From Clostridiales bacterium (GTDB lineage: Bacteria; Bacillota; Clostridia; Oscillospirales; Oscillospiraceae), in NCBI GenBank assembly GCA_004555205.1, contig SFIY01000003.1, positions 69,866 through 133,865 of the forward strand: a stretch of 64,000 nt of DNA, given 5' to 3'. Numbering within the stretch: the first letter of the stretch is position 1; each line of letters begins with the position of its first letter. Of the stretch, positions 40,697-48,698 are shown piece by piece. The translations under genes were made by a program, and so were the position numbers. Under the pieces are notes generated by a model, which did not search any database, was not told the origin of the DNA, and saw nothing but the letters and a program-made list of their open reading frames with translations.

Positions 40697-42392
40697 AACG
40701 CTTGTCCGCAGCGATTTGCGGCACTATTGGCCCGTCGGCTTTGGCTACACCTTTATCTGGATCCTGGTCCTGCCGGTGATGCTGCTGCAAAAGCTGCCCG
40801 ACGCAGAGCAGCCGCTGACCGCCGCGGCCAACATTCTGTCCGAAAAAAGCCAGCCGGCCATTTGGATCGCGTTCTTTTTCGGCGTGATCATGGCCATGGC
40901 GTGCTATTCCTATCTGATGACCAGCCGCAGCGTGGGGCTGCTGCACAGCCTGCCCGCCAAGCGCAGTACCCAGTTTTTCGCCCACTTTACCGCCGGTATG
41001 GGTATGCTGCTGGGCGGCAATGTGATCGTCTTTTTGCTGACGGTGCTGGCCCAGGTATCCGCCATAGGCGCGGTGGCCTGGAGCGACACGCTGCTGTGGC
41101 TTTTGGCGGCGACGCTGCTGGATTTCGTCTTTTTTGCGATGGCCGTTTTCTGCGCCATGTTTACCGGCTGGCTGCTGGCTGTGCCGGTGCTGTATGCCGG
41201 GTTGAACTTTGCCGCGTCGGTGATCCATCTTCTAATCAAGGGGCTGTCCAATGTGTTTTACTACGGCTTCTGCGACACCGAGTTCCCGCCCCTTGCCGAA
41301 TGGCTGACGCCTGTTGTAAAATTAAGTGAAACATCCAACAGCAGACCTTACCTCTACGAAATTGCCGTCAAGGAGTATTCGGCGGAGGAGTTTATGACGG
41401 CCGTGGGCGCCTACACGGCTGCGGCGCTGGTACTGCTGGGCGTGAGCTATCTGCTGTACCGGGCACGCCGCAGTGAGGCGGCGGCAGACAGCGTGGCCTT
41501 TTCCTGGGCAAAGCCCATTTTCCGCTATGTGATCGCCCTTGTGGGCGGCCTGTCGCTGGGCCTGGGGCTTTACTGGCTGATCAGCAACGGCGAAGGCTCC
41601 CGGGTGGCGCTGGTGATCTATCTGCTGGTGATGACCGTGATCTGCTACTTCGCGGCGGAAATGCTGATCCGCAGGTCTCTGCGTGTGTTCAGAAAGAGCT
41701 GGAAGGGATTGGTGGCAGCCTGCGCCGTGACCGCCCTGCTCTGTATTGCCATGGGCTTTGATGTGTTTGGCTTCGAGCGCTATGTGCCCGAGGCCGAAAA
41801 GGTGGAAAGCGTAAGTGTCAATATCTCCGGCCGGAATTACGCGGAAGGACTGGACTGCACCGATGAGGAAACCATTATGATGGCCATTGCCGCACATGAA
41901 ACCGTTGTCGCGCAGGATCGTCCGGCCGACGGTCTGGAAGAGAACGTAAATCTGTACTTGAAGTATACCATGGCCGACGGTCATCAGGTGTGCCGCAGAT
42001 ATAAGCTGGCGGTAAAGCCGGACACCGATCTGTATACGGCCTTGAATATGCTGGGCAATGCCGGCAGTGTACAGCGCTATACGCTGATGGGCGACGGTAA
42101 GGACTGGACGCCGGAAATGATCCGCGGCGGTTATATCAGCGGCGAACAGGGCTACTGGCAGATGACGAAAGAGCAGGCACGCGCCCTTTACGATGCATTG
42201 CATTGGGACATGGTAGCAAACAGCAATAGCTGGGATGTGCTGAAAGAATATGACTACCTGTATTACGACATCGAATTTGAGGGCAGTACGGATATGTCAT
42301 TCTATGTGGGCCGTATCCCGGCAAGCTTTACAAATACGCTGCAGGCCATCGAGTCCATGGACTTTACAAGCGACGAGCTGTATGAAGGATGA
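40671..42392 (+). CDS. ABC transporter permease with large extracytoplasmic part
   Basis: The start is the ATG at 40671 (GGGAGGTG upstream), inside the ATPase gene, giving 573 aa. Six or more hydrophobic segments occupy the first ~360 residues (for example VGFGYTFIWILVLPVMLLQ, IWIAFFFGVIMAMACYSYLM). After a last membrane segment (ACAVTALLCIAMGFDVFGFE, about 345-365) a soluble domain of about 200 residues follows, rich in Tyr and acidic residues, resembling YtrC/YtrD-type permeases. The substrate is unknown; relatives respond to cell-wall antibiotics. Confidence 0.85.
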   Translation: MHSATSYFKTLVRSDLRHYWPVGFGYTFIWILVLPVMLLQKLPDAEQPLTAAANILSEKSQPAIWIAFFFGVIMAMACYSYLMTSRSVGLLHSLPAKRSTQFFAHFTAGMGMLLGGNVIVFLLTVLAQVSAIGAVAWSDTLLWLLAATLLDFVFFAMAVFCAMFTGWLLAVPVLYAGLNFAASVIHLLIKGLSNVFYYGFCDTEFPPLAEWLTPVVKLSETSNSRPYLYEIAVKEYSAEEFMTAVGAYTAAALVLLGVSYLLYRARRSEAAADSVAFSWAKPIFRYVIALVGGLSLGLGLYWLISNGEGSRVALVIYLLVMTVICYFAAEMLIRRSLRVFRKSWKGLVAACAVTALLCIAMGFDVFGFERYVPEAEKVESVSVNISGRNYAEGLDCTDEETIMMAIAAHETVVAQDRPADGLEENVNLYLKYTMADGHQVCRRYKLAVKPDTDLYTALNMLGNAGSVQRYTLMGDGKDWTPEMIRGGYISGEQGYWQMTKEQARALYDALHWDMVANSNSWDVLKEYDYLYYDIEFEGSTDMSFYVGRIPASFTNTLQAIESMDFTSDELYEG

Positions 42393-42401
42393 GCGATAAA
42401 A

Positions 42402-42441
42402 AGAGAAAAAGCAGAGCGGTGAAACGCTCTGCTTTTTCTCT
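42402..42441. terminator. Long terminator between the permease and the CofE-like gene
   Basis: Perfect 17-base arms (42402-42418 and 42425-42441) around GTGAAA, with A- and T-rich flanks, between convergent genes. Confidence 0.92.
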
Positions 42442-42457
42442 GTAGAGGAAGAAAGGA

Positions 42458-43657
42458 TTATTCATTGGTGTAGTTATCAAAATAGCCCTGGATATAGATA
42501 ATAGGCGTGCCCTTATCACCGCTGCCGCTGGTCAGGTCGCACAGCGAGCCGATCAGGTCGGTCAGATGGCGGGGCGTGGTGCCCTCGGACACCATGTTGC
42601 CAACCAGTGAAACGGAGGCATCCTTGGCGGCGATCTTCTCGCGGATGGCGTATTGCAGCGCATCGCCCTCCAATTCGCCGAAATCGTGGTCGGCCAGATA
42701 TTTCAGCTTCAGCTCATTGGGTGTGCCCACCAGACCTGCCGTGAAGCCGGGGGACACCACCGGATCGGCCAGCTCCCAGATCTTGCCGGCAGGGTCCTTG
42801 AAGGCGCCGTCGCCGTAGATCATGGCCTCGATCTGCTTGCCGGTGGCATCGCTCAGCGCGGTGCCGATGGCCTGCGCCACCGCCATGGTGTTGCGGGGAA
42901 ACAGCTTGACGCGCTCGTCGTCCGCCTTGTTGGAGCCGAGCAGACCGTACTGCTCATTATAGCCGCTGCCGTTGACAGAGGCGGTGAGAATATCGTCCAG
43001 ACCCAGCACCACCTTGGCGCCGGCGGTATTCAGAAGGCGCTTGCTGCGTGCCCGGGTATGGATGTCGCCGCAGATCACCGTGTCGGTGTAATCCAGAATG
43101 GTCTGCACCCGGTTGGCAAAGACGATCTCCGCCTCTGCGCCGGCAGATTCGATGATTTTCTTGTAATAGGCCACATAGTCCACACCGGTGAAGGGATGGA
43201 TCACCTCTCCGAAGGCGGCACGGAACTGCGAAAGGGACAGCACATCGTGCCACGGGTCAATACCGGCCTCATCCAACTGATCCGGCGAGATCAGATGGTT
43301 ACCCACCTCGTCGGAGGGATAGCTCAGCAGCAGTACGACCTTCTTTACGCCTGTGGCGATACCGCGCAGCAGCAGCGAAAAACGGTTGCGGCTGAGGATG
43401 GGGAAGGTCACGCCTACCGTCTCGCCGCCGGTTTTGGCGCGCACATCGGCAGCAATCTGGTCCACGGTGGCGTAATTGCCCTGACAGCGCGCCACCACGG
43501 ATTCGGTGACGGCCACCACATCCCGGTCGCGGGGCGTGATGTTTTCACTCTGCAGGGCGCTCAAAACGGTATCAACAGTGGCGGCGACCACATTGTCGCC
43601 TTCGCGGAAAATCGGCGCGCGTACGCCGCGTACCACCGTACCAAAAGCTCGACTCAT
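42458..43657 (-). CDS. Coenzyme F420-0:L-glutamate ligase-like protein
   Basis: The start at 43657 (AAAAGAGG upstream) gives 399 aa. The sequence matches the CofE/FbiB ligase fold: RAPIFREGDNVV, RDRDVVAVTESVVARCQGNYATVDQIA and IYGDGAFKDPAGKIWELADPVVSPGF. CofE adds glutamate to the F420 tail, but no other F420 gene is here and Clostridia of this sort are not known to make F420, so a different gamma-glutamyl ligation is likely. It is larger than archaeal CofE (about 250 aa), with a middle insertion (DYVAYYKKIIESAGAEAEIVF). Confidence 0.75.
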   Translation of the reverse strand: MSRAFGTVVRGVRAPIFREGDNVVAATVDTVLSALQSENITPRDRDVVAVTESVVARCQGNYATVDQIAADVRAKTGGETVGVTFPILSRNRFSLLLRGIATGVKKVVLLLSYPSDEVGNHLISPDQLDEAGIDPWHDVLSLSQFRAAFGEVIHPFTGVDYVAYYKKIIESAGAEAEIVFANRVQTILDYTDTVICGDIHTRARSKRLLNTAGAKVVLGLDDILTASVNGSGYNEQYGLLGSNKADDERVKLFPRNTMAVAQAIGTALSDATGKQIEAMIYGDGAFKDPAGKIWELADPVVSPGFTAGLVGTPNELKLKYLADHDFGELEGDALQYAIREKIAAKDASVSLVGNMVSEGTTPRHLTDLIGSLCDLTSGSGDKGTPIIYIQGYFDNYTNE

Positions 43658-43703
43658 ATCACAAAACCTCTTTTCAAAAAATGAGTTTCCGTCAAACATC
43701 TTC

Positions 43704-43731
43704 ATTATACACAGATTTTACAATAAGTAAA
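43704..43731 (-). promoter_or_regulatory. SigA-type promoter of the CofE-like gene
   Basis: On the minus strand TTTACT (43731-43726), 16 bases, TATAAT (43709-43704), with TGTG before the -10 element, about 47 bases from the start codon. Confidence 0.7.
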
Positions 43732-43854
43732 ACATTGATATTTAATATAGGACATAAATAAAACTTATAATATGGGCCGGCAAAAGAACCTGCTTTTCTT
43801 TTCGCGGCAAATATGATACAATCAGCCAAAGCAAAAAAGACGGGAGAGATTTCC

Positions 43855-44766
43855 ATGAGTTTTCTGTATGTGCTGGAGAGCATCCGTCACCCGGTTTTAG
43901 ACGGATTTTTCTCCGTCATCACCTATTTTGGCAGTGAATGGCTGTTTATTGCGGCGGCGGTGGCGGTGTTTTGGTGCCATAACAAGCGCGACGGCTACTA
44001 TCTGCTGGCCGCCGGATTGCTGGGCACGGTGCTGAATCAGGTTTTGAAAATTACCTGTCAGGTACCGCGTCCGTGGGTGCGGGATCCGCAGTTTACCATT
44101 GTAGGAAGTGCCCGGGCCGGAGCCACAGGCTATTCGTTCCCCAGTGGGCACAGTCAGAATGTGACGGTGGTGATGGGATGCGTGGCACGCACCGTCAAAA
44201 AAACATGGGTGCGAGCGGTGAGTATCATTTTCGTGGTGCTGGTGTGCTTTTCCCGCATGTATCTGGGCGTGCATACCCCCGCCGATGTGGCGGTAGGCTT
44301 CGGCTGCGCACTGGTGCTGGTGTTGGTGCTGTACCCGATTTTCCAAAAGAGCGAGGAAAAGCCGTGGATCATCACGGCGGTCTTTGCCTTTGCGGCCGTT
44401 GTATCGCTGGGGGCGGTGCTGTATGTGGAGCTGTACCCCTGGGCCGCGGATGTGGATGCGAAAAATCTGGCCTCGGCGGTAAAAAACAGCTATACCATGC
44501 TGGGCTGTGCGCTGGGCGTTTTGGTGGGTCAGCCCATTGAGCGGCGCTATGTGAAGTTTGATACGAAGGCGCCCCGGTGGGGGCAGATCATCAAGTGCGT
44601 GGTGGGTGTCGGCCTCGTATTGGGGCTGAAAGCCGCGCTGAAAGCGCCGCTGCTTGCGCTGCTGGGCGGCCACGCCGCGGCCACGGCCGTGCGCTATTTT
44701 CTGGTGGTGCTGACGGCGATCGTCGTCTGGCCCATGACCTTTTCGTGGTTTGCCAGAAAATCGTAA
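43855..44766 (+). CDS. PAP2 family membrane phosphatase
   Basis: The start at 43855 follows GGGAGAGA and gives 303 aa. The three phosphatase motifs are visible: KITCQVPRPW, PSGHS and SRMYLGVHTPADV, the last with the catalytic histidine. About eight membrane segments are predicted, more than the usual six, since the C-terminal part (AALKAPLLALLGGHAA...) adds extra helices. Such enzymes dephosphorylate lipids such as undecaprenyl pyrophosphate or phosphatidate; the exact substrate is not clear. It stands alone between two terminators. Confidence 0.9.
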   Translation: MSFLYVLESIRHPVLDGFFSVITYFGSEWLFIAAAVAVFWCHNKRDGYYLLAAGLLGTVLNQVLKITCQVPRPWVRDPQFTIVGSARAGATGYSFPSGHSQNVTVVMGCVARTVKKTWVRAVSIIFVVLVCFSRMYLGVHTPADVAVGFGCALVLVLVLYPIFQKSEEKPWIITAVFAFAAVVSLGAVLYVELYPWAADVDAKNLASAVKNSYTMLGCALGVLVGQPIERRYVKFDTKAPRWGQIIKCVVGVGLVLGLKAALKAPLLALLGGHAAATAVRYFLVVLTAIVVWPMTFSWFARKS

Positions 44767-44814
44767 GAAAGACACGCGCCGGAGAGCAGGCACCGCTTGT
44801 AAAAATCAAAACCT

Positions 44815-44855
44815 AAAATCGGAACCTCCGCCCAAAGGGCGGAGGTTCTGATTTT
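44815..44855. terminator. Bidirectional terminator after the PAP2 gene
   Basis: Nineteen-base arms (44815-44833, 44837-44855) with one G-U-type mismatch around AAA, flanked by A and T runs. Confidence 0.92.
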
Positions 44856-44930
44856 ATAAACACCGGTGTATTGTCCGGCGGGAGGATGGATCGCCCGGTA
44901 TGCCTTTGACCATCCATATACAATTACCTG

Positions 44931-46151
44931 TCAGATAAGGGGGAACACTTCCAGCTCCACATCGCTCAGTGCGTAGGTGTTGCAGGGATGGATCCAGCCG
45001 AACTTCTTGTCAGCCATACGGCGGCCGTCAGCACTTTCGGGGACAAATACCCTGCCGGCTATCAGACGGGAATGGCACCAGCCGCACTCGCCGCTGCGGC
45101 AGTCAGAGGGAACGCGGATGCCGGCACTCTCCATGGCGCGCAGCAGGCTCTGGTCTGCCCGGCAGGGAACGGTGGTCTTTTCGCCGCGAATCCAAACGGT
45201 GACGGTAAACTCCTTGCCGCAGGCTTCTGCAGGATAGCGCTCATCCTGCGCAGGATCGCCGAACTCGCCGCTCAGCTCGAAGCGCACGCGGCGCTCGGGC
45301 AGGCCCAGCTTGGCGATCTCGCCGCGCAAAAAGTCATACATGGCCTTGGGGCCGCAGACAAACACGCTGTCATCGCTTCCGGCGTACTTTCGAATGATGT
45401 CGGCGGTGATAAAGCCGTGCTCATAACCCTCCACGGCTTCGTCGGACAGCACATGGACGACCTTGACCCTGCCGTTGCTGCGGGCGGCCACCGCATCCAG
45501 CTCGTCCTTGAGCAGGATGCTGTCGTGGGTGCGGCTGCCGTAGAGGATGGTCAGATCGAAGTCCTCAATGCCGTCGGCAATGGCGCCGGCCATGGAGAAG
45601 AACGGCGTAATGCCGCTGCCGCCTGCCAGAGCGACCACATGCCCGGCATCGCGCAGGTCCTGATAGTAGAAGTTGCCCAACGGGCCGGACATAAGAACCT
45701 CCGTGCCCACCTCGAAGTGGGAGAGGATGTACTCGCCGCCCTGTGCGCCCTTGCCGTGCTTGACGGTCAGCGTATAGCTGGTGTTCTCATCGCCCAGAGC
45801 ATCCTTGGGACTGGAGCACAGGGAATAGGGCTTGTTGGCGGTGACGCCGTCCATATCCAGCGCCAAGGACACATACTGACCGGCGCGGAAATAGGCCAAA
45901 GACTTGGTGCCCTTGCTCTCATCGGGGACAAAGACGAAGCTCTTGGCATCGCCGTGGTCGATCACCTTTGCGATCTTGGTGAACTGCACATGGGGGTGCA
46001 GCTTGGCTGCAAGGATGTTGGGATTGTAAACGGATTTAGGCAGGGTCGTATCGGCCGCTTCGATATGCTTGGTGCGGGTCTTTACTTCGCCCAGGAAGGG
46101 GAACGGGGTCAGACCCTTGAGCTTGGACTTATCATAATTGTATTTTGCCAT
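44931..46151 (-). CDS. Flavin/NAD(P)H reductase with C-terminal 2Fe-2S domain (copy 1)
   Basis: The 406 aa combine a ferredoxin-reductase module with a plant-type ferredoxin domain. FAD binding: AYFRAGQYVSLAL and KPYSLCSSP (about 86-116). NAD(P)H binding: VVALAGGSGITPFFSMA and VFVCGPKAMYDFL. The C-terminal cluster ligands are C351, C356, C359 and C390 (CRSGECGWC, then HPC). An N-terminal extension of about 55 residues is unusual. It should feed electrons to the flavoprotein encoded immediately upstream, 1 base apart. It is a paralogue of the protein at 50243. Confidence 0.88.
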   Translation of the reverse strand: MAKYNYDKSKLKGLTPFPFLGEVKTRTKHIEAADTTLPKSVYNPNILAAKLHPHVQFTKIAKVIDHGDAKSFVFVPDESKGTKSLAYFRAGQYVSLALDMDGVTANKPYSLCSSPKDALGDENTSYTLTVKHGKGAQGGEYILSHFEVGTEVLMSGPLGNFYYQDLRDAGHVVALAGGSGITPFFSMAGAIADGIEDFDLTILYGSRTHDSILLKDELDAVAARSNGRVKVVHVLSDEAVEGYEHGFITADIIRKYAGSDDSVFVCGPKAMYDFLRGEIAKLGLPERRVRFELSGEFGDPAQDERYPAEACGKEFTVTVWIRGEKTTVPCRADQSLLRAMESAGIRVPSDCRSGECGWCHSRLIAGRVFVPESADGRRMADKKFGWIHPCNTYALSDVELEVFPLI

Positions 46152-46152
46152 A

Positions 46153-47715
46153 TTACTTGCCCTCCTTCATATCCAGCAGCATATAGCGTGCCTGCTCCGA
46201 ACCGGAGAGGTATGCCTGGCTGTAGCCGTCCATCTGTGTGCCGTGGCCGCCCACAAAGCGCAGGCCCTTGATGGTATAGTCCTCATGATGACCGGACTGG
46301 ACGCGGGGGAACATACCGTCCCAGGTGCGGGGATAGTAGCCGTACACATTGCCCCTGGGGGTGCCCAGATACCGTGCCCAGGTCATGGGAGAGGCCACCA
46401 CGATCTCCTGAATGTGGCTTTGAATATTGCAGCCGGTCACTTCCTCGTAACGCTCCACGCACTCACGGGCAATGCGATCCTTGATCTTGAAATACGCTTC
46501 CTCGGTGACATCCTCGAAAGCATCGCCGTCGTAGAACTTGGAAAACTGCAGGAAAGCGCGGCCCTCGCCGGCGGCATCGGGAATCGCAGCGTTCAGGCAG
46601 GTAACGGTGATGTCCTTATGGGTGTCAATGCTGCCGGAGCTGAGCCACTGTTCATGGTTATTGGGCGAATAGCGCATGAAGGTGTCGTAGTTCTTCAGGC
46701 CGATCTCCTCGGCGGAGGCGTCCAGTCCCAGATAGACGGTAAAGGCAGCCTGCGCCATCTTGCGGGCGTTCATAGCCTTCAGATCACGCTCGGGGATCTC
46801 GCTATGGTCCACCATGCGGTCGAACACCACATGGGGCATCAGATTGGAGATCACGCGGTCGCAGGCAATGTAAGTGCCATCGGCCAGCACCACGCCGTGT
46901 ACGGCACCACCGCGCACATCGATCTTTTTGACCTCGGTGTTGTACCAGATGTCGCCGCCCAGCTGGCGGATGCGGGCATCAAAGGCCAGTGTGATTTCGT
47001 GGCTGCGCTGCTTGGCGATCCACGGATGCTGGGTCAGATACACATAGGTCATGAAGGCGTACACCGCGAAGCTCATCTCCGTGGAGTCCGACGCGATAAA
47101 GGTCCAGTAGGATTCAAAGATATGCTTCGCCTTTTCGGGAACGCCGATCCTGTCAAGCATTTCGTCGCAGGGAACAGGCACCACCCGCATCAGGTCGTAG
47201 TATTTAAGCAGCATTTCCACCTTGGCGGGAGGAGAAGGCTCATTGTTGTGCTTGGCCAGCCAGTCCACGCCGTCAACCAGCATACGGGCCAGCTCCATGA
47301 CGGTGGTCATGGATTCGCGGGAGCCGGGAACGGCCTTCTCCATCTCGTCGATGAAAGCCTGCACGCCAACAGGCATGGATACATTAAAACCGCCCTCGTT
47401 GGTGGCCACGGAGGCAAAGGATTCATGGATGGGGACCCATTCTACATCCAGCTTGTAGCGATCCTCCAACAAAGTGCGCACAGCGCCCTTGGGACGGCCC
47501 TCCTTGCCGTCACCCATCTGGCACATCTCATGCAGCGTCGCCTCAAATTCATACTTGCCGCGTCTGAAGCTGGTAGCACAGCCGCCGGGCAGGTTGTGCT
47601 TTTCCAGCACCAGCACCTTCATGCCTTCCGTGGCAAGATAGCAGGCTGCCGACAGACCGCCGTTACCGGCACCGACAACAACGACGTCATAGCGTTTATT
47701 TGTTTGCATAGGCAT
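46153..47715 (-). CDS. CrtI/retinol-saturase-like FAD oxidoreductase (copy 1)
   Basis: The 520 aa start with the dinucleotide-binding motif VVVVGAGNGGLSAA (11-24) and KHNLPGGCATSFRRG (39-53), the start block of phytoene desaturases, carotenoid isomerases and retinol saturases. The C-terminal FAD motif is IKGLRFVGGHGTQMDGYSQAY. Members saturate, desaturate or isomerise conjugated double bonds. No carotenoid biosynthesis genes are present. With its reductase partner the enzyme probably reduces an unsaturated substrate. The promoter holds a GntR operator at 47737. Confidence 0.88.
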   Translation of the reverse strand: MPMQTNKRYDVVVVGAGNGGLSAACYLATEGMKVLVLEKHNLPGGCATSFRRGKYEFEATLHEMCQMGDGKEGRPKGAVRTLLEDRYKLDVEWVPIHESFASVATNEGGFNVSMPVGVQAFIDEMEKAVPGSRESMTTVMELARMLVDGVDWLAKHNNEPSPPAKVEMLLKYYDLMRVVPVPCDEMLDRIGVPEKAKHIFESYWTFIASDSTEMSFAVYAFMTYVYLTQHPWIAKQRSHEITLAFDARIRQLGGDIWYNTEVKKIDVRGGAVHGVVLADGTYIACDRVISNLMPHVVFDRMVDHSEIPERDLKAMNARKMAQAAFTVYLGLDASAEEIGLKNYDTFMRYSPNNHEQWLSSGSIDTHKDITVTCLNAAIPDAAGEGRAFLQFSKFYDGDAFEDVTEEAYFKIKDRIARECVERYEEVTGCNIQSHIQEIVVASPMTWARYLGTPRGNVYGYYPRTWDGMFPRVQSGHHEDYTIKGLRFVGGHGTQMDGYSQAYLSGSEQARYMLLDMKEGK

Positions 47716-47736
47716 CCGTTCTCCTTTTCAAATTTA

Positions 47737-47754
47737 GTGGTATAACCACCAGTC
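47737..47754. promoter_or_regulatory. FadR-type operator, copy 1
   Basis: GTGGTATAACCACCAGTC contains the 13-base palindrome GTGGTATAACCAC and the TGGT-N3-ACCA core of FadR-type GntR sites. It differs from the copy at 48656 at a single position. Confidence 0.85.
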
Positions 47755-47757
47755 AAC

Positions 47758-47786
47758 ATAGTATCATTTTAAGGAAAGAAAAGCAA
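47758..47786 (-). promoter_or_regulatory. Promoter of redox operon 1
   Basis: On the minus strand TTGCTT (47786-47781), 17 bases, TACTAT (47763-47758). The operator lies directly downstream, over the expected start site. Confidence 0.65.
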
Positions 47787-47808
47787 GCCTCCCTTGCGGG
47801 AAGCTTGC
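47783..47808 (-). terminator. Terminator of the GntR gene
   Basis: On the minus strand GCAAGC-TTCCC, loop, GGGA-GGCTTGC followed by TTTTC, beginning 18 bases past the gntR stop. It overlaps the -35 element of operon 1. Confidence 0.75.
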
Positions 47809-47825
47809 CGTTTTTGACGGATTTT

Positions 47826-48536
47826 TCATTCGTAACGCTGCTGCAGCACAAGAATGCCGCGATTGATGATGGCGCGCACTTGCTGCGCGGCTTTTTCCTC
47901 GTCCTTATTGCGGATGTGGTCCAGCAACCGGCGGTACATCTGCGCCGAGGACTGAATATCTGCCGCCTGCAGCACATAGTGGCGGGAGATCAGCGTGCGA
48001 AGCAGCGGCTCAAAGGCGCGAAACAGCATACTGTAAATAATATTGCCCGACGCCTGGGAGAGCCGATAGTGAAACTGATACAGCGTGTCGGCAGGATCGC
48101 CGTCGCCCGCGGCAAAGCGCTCGGCCAAGGCGGTCATTTCCGCAAAGGTGTTCTCATAAATATGGCGGCAGGCCAAACGGGCGCACTCCGACTCGATCAG
48201 AAGGCGAAATTCCATCAAATTGCCAAACAGATCACGATCCAGCTCGGAGGAGCCGTAGGTCATAACGGCGGCCAGCGACTGAGGGGTGGGCTGCTTGCGA
48301 TAGTCGCGCACCACCGTGCCGCGGCGGGGCACGATCTCCAGAAAGCCCTGGCTGGATAGCTGCAAAATCGCCTGATTGACGCTGCTGCGGCTGATGCCCA
48401 TCTGCTCGGCCAGATCACGCTCCGGCGGCAGCCAGTCGCCCACCTGCAGATCGCCGGAGAGGATCTTTTCCAGCAATGCCTGCACGCACATATCCTTCAG
48501 GGACGGTTGGGTTAATTTTTGAAATAATTTATCCAT
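47826..48536 (-). CDS. GntR family regulator, FadR subfamily
   Basis: The 236 aa have an N-terminal winged helix (DWLPPERDLAEQMGISRSSVNQAILQLSSQGFLEIVPRRGTVV, about 30-75) and an all-helical FCD effector domain (about 90-230) with acidic and histidine residues where such domains bind a metal or carboxylate (NLMEFRLLIESECARLAC, LYQFHYRLSQASGN). FCD regulators usually sense organic acids. It lies between two divergent redox operons that carry the same operator in their promoters, so it most likely controls both, probably as a repressor. Confidence 0.9.
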   Translation of the reverse strand: MDKLFQKLTQPSLKDMCVQALLEKILSGDLQVGDWLPPERDLAEQMGISRSSVNQAILQLSSQGFLEIVPRRGTVVRDYRKQPTPQSLAAVMTYGSSELDRDLFGNLMEFRLLIESECARLACRHIYENTFAEMTALAERFAAGDGDPADTLYQFHYRLSQASGNIIYSMLFRAFEPLLRTLISRHYVLQAADIQSSAQMYRRLLDHIRNKDEEKAAQQVRAIINRGILVLQQRYE

Positions 48537-48568
48537 GGAATAGACCTCTTAGGTAGTTCATGCACCTC

Positions 48569-48597
48569 ATTTTAACAAAAAACAGCCGCCTTTGCAA
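48569..48597 (-). promoter_or_regulatory. Promoter of the GntR gene
   Basis: On the minus strand TTGCAA (48597-48592), 17 bases, TAAAAT (48574-48569). No copy of the 18-base operator lies in it. Confidence 0.7.
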
Positions 48598-48621
48598 CCC
48601 CTGCCGCCACGGAAAAAACAA

Positions 48622-48650
48622 TTGCAATTCATAAAAAGGTATGATACAAT
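48622..48650 (+). promoter_or_regulatory. Promoter of redox operon 2
   Basis: TTGCAA (48622-48627), 17 bases, TACAAT (48645-48650). The operator at 48656 begins 5 bases after the -10 element. Confidence 0.8.
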
Positions 48651-48655
48651 ACAGC

Positions 48656-48673
48656 GTGGTATAACCACCAATC
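48656..48673. promoter_or_regulatory. FadR-type operator, copy 2
   Basis: GTGGTATAACCACCAATC, the near-identical second copy, covers the expected start site of redox operon 2. Confidence 0.87.
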
Positions 48674-48698
48674 AAAAGTATTTGAAAAGGGGTGTCAC

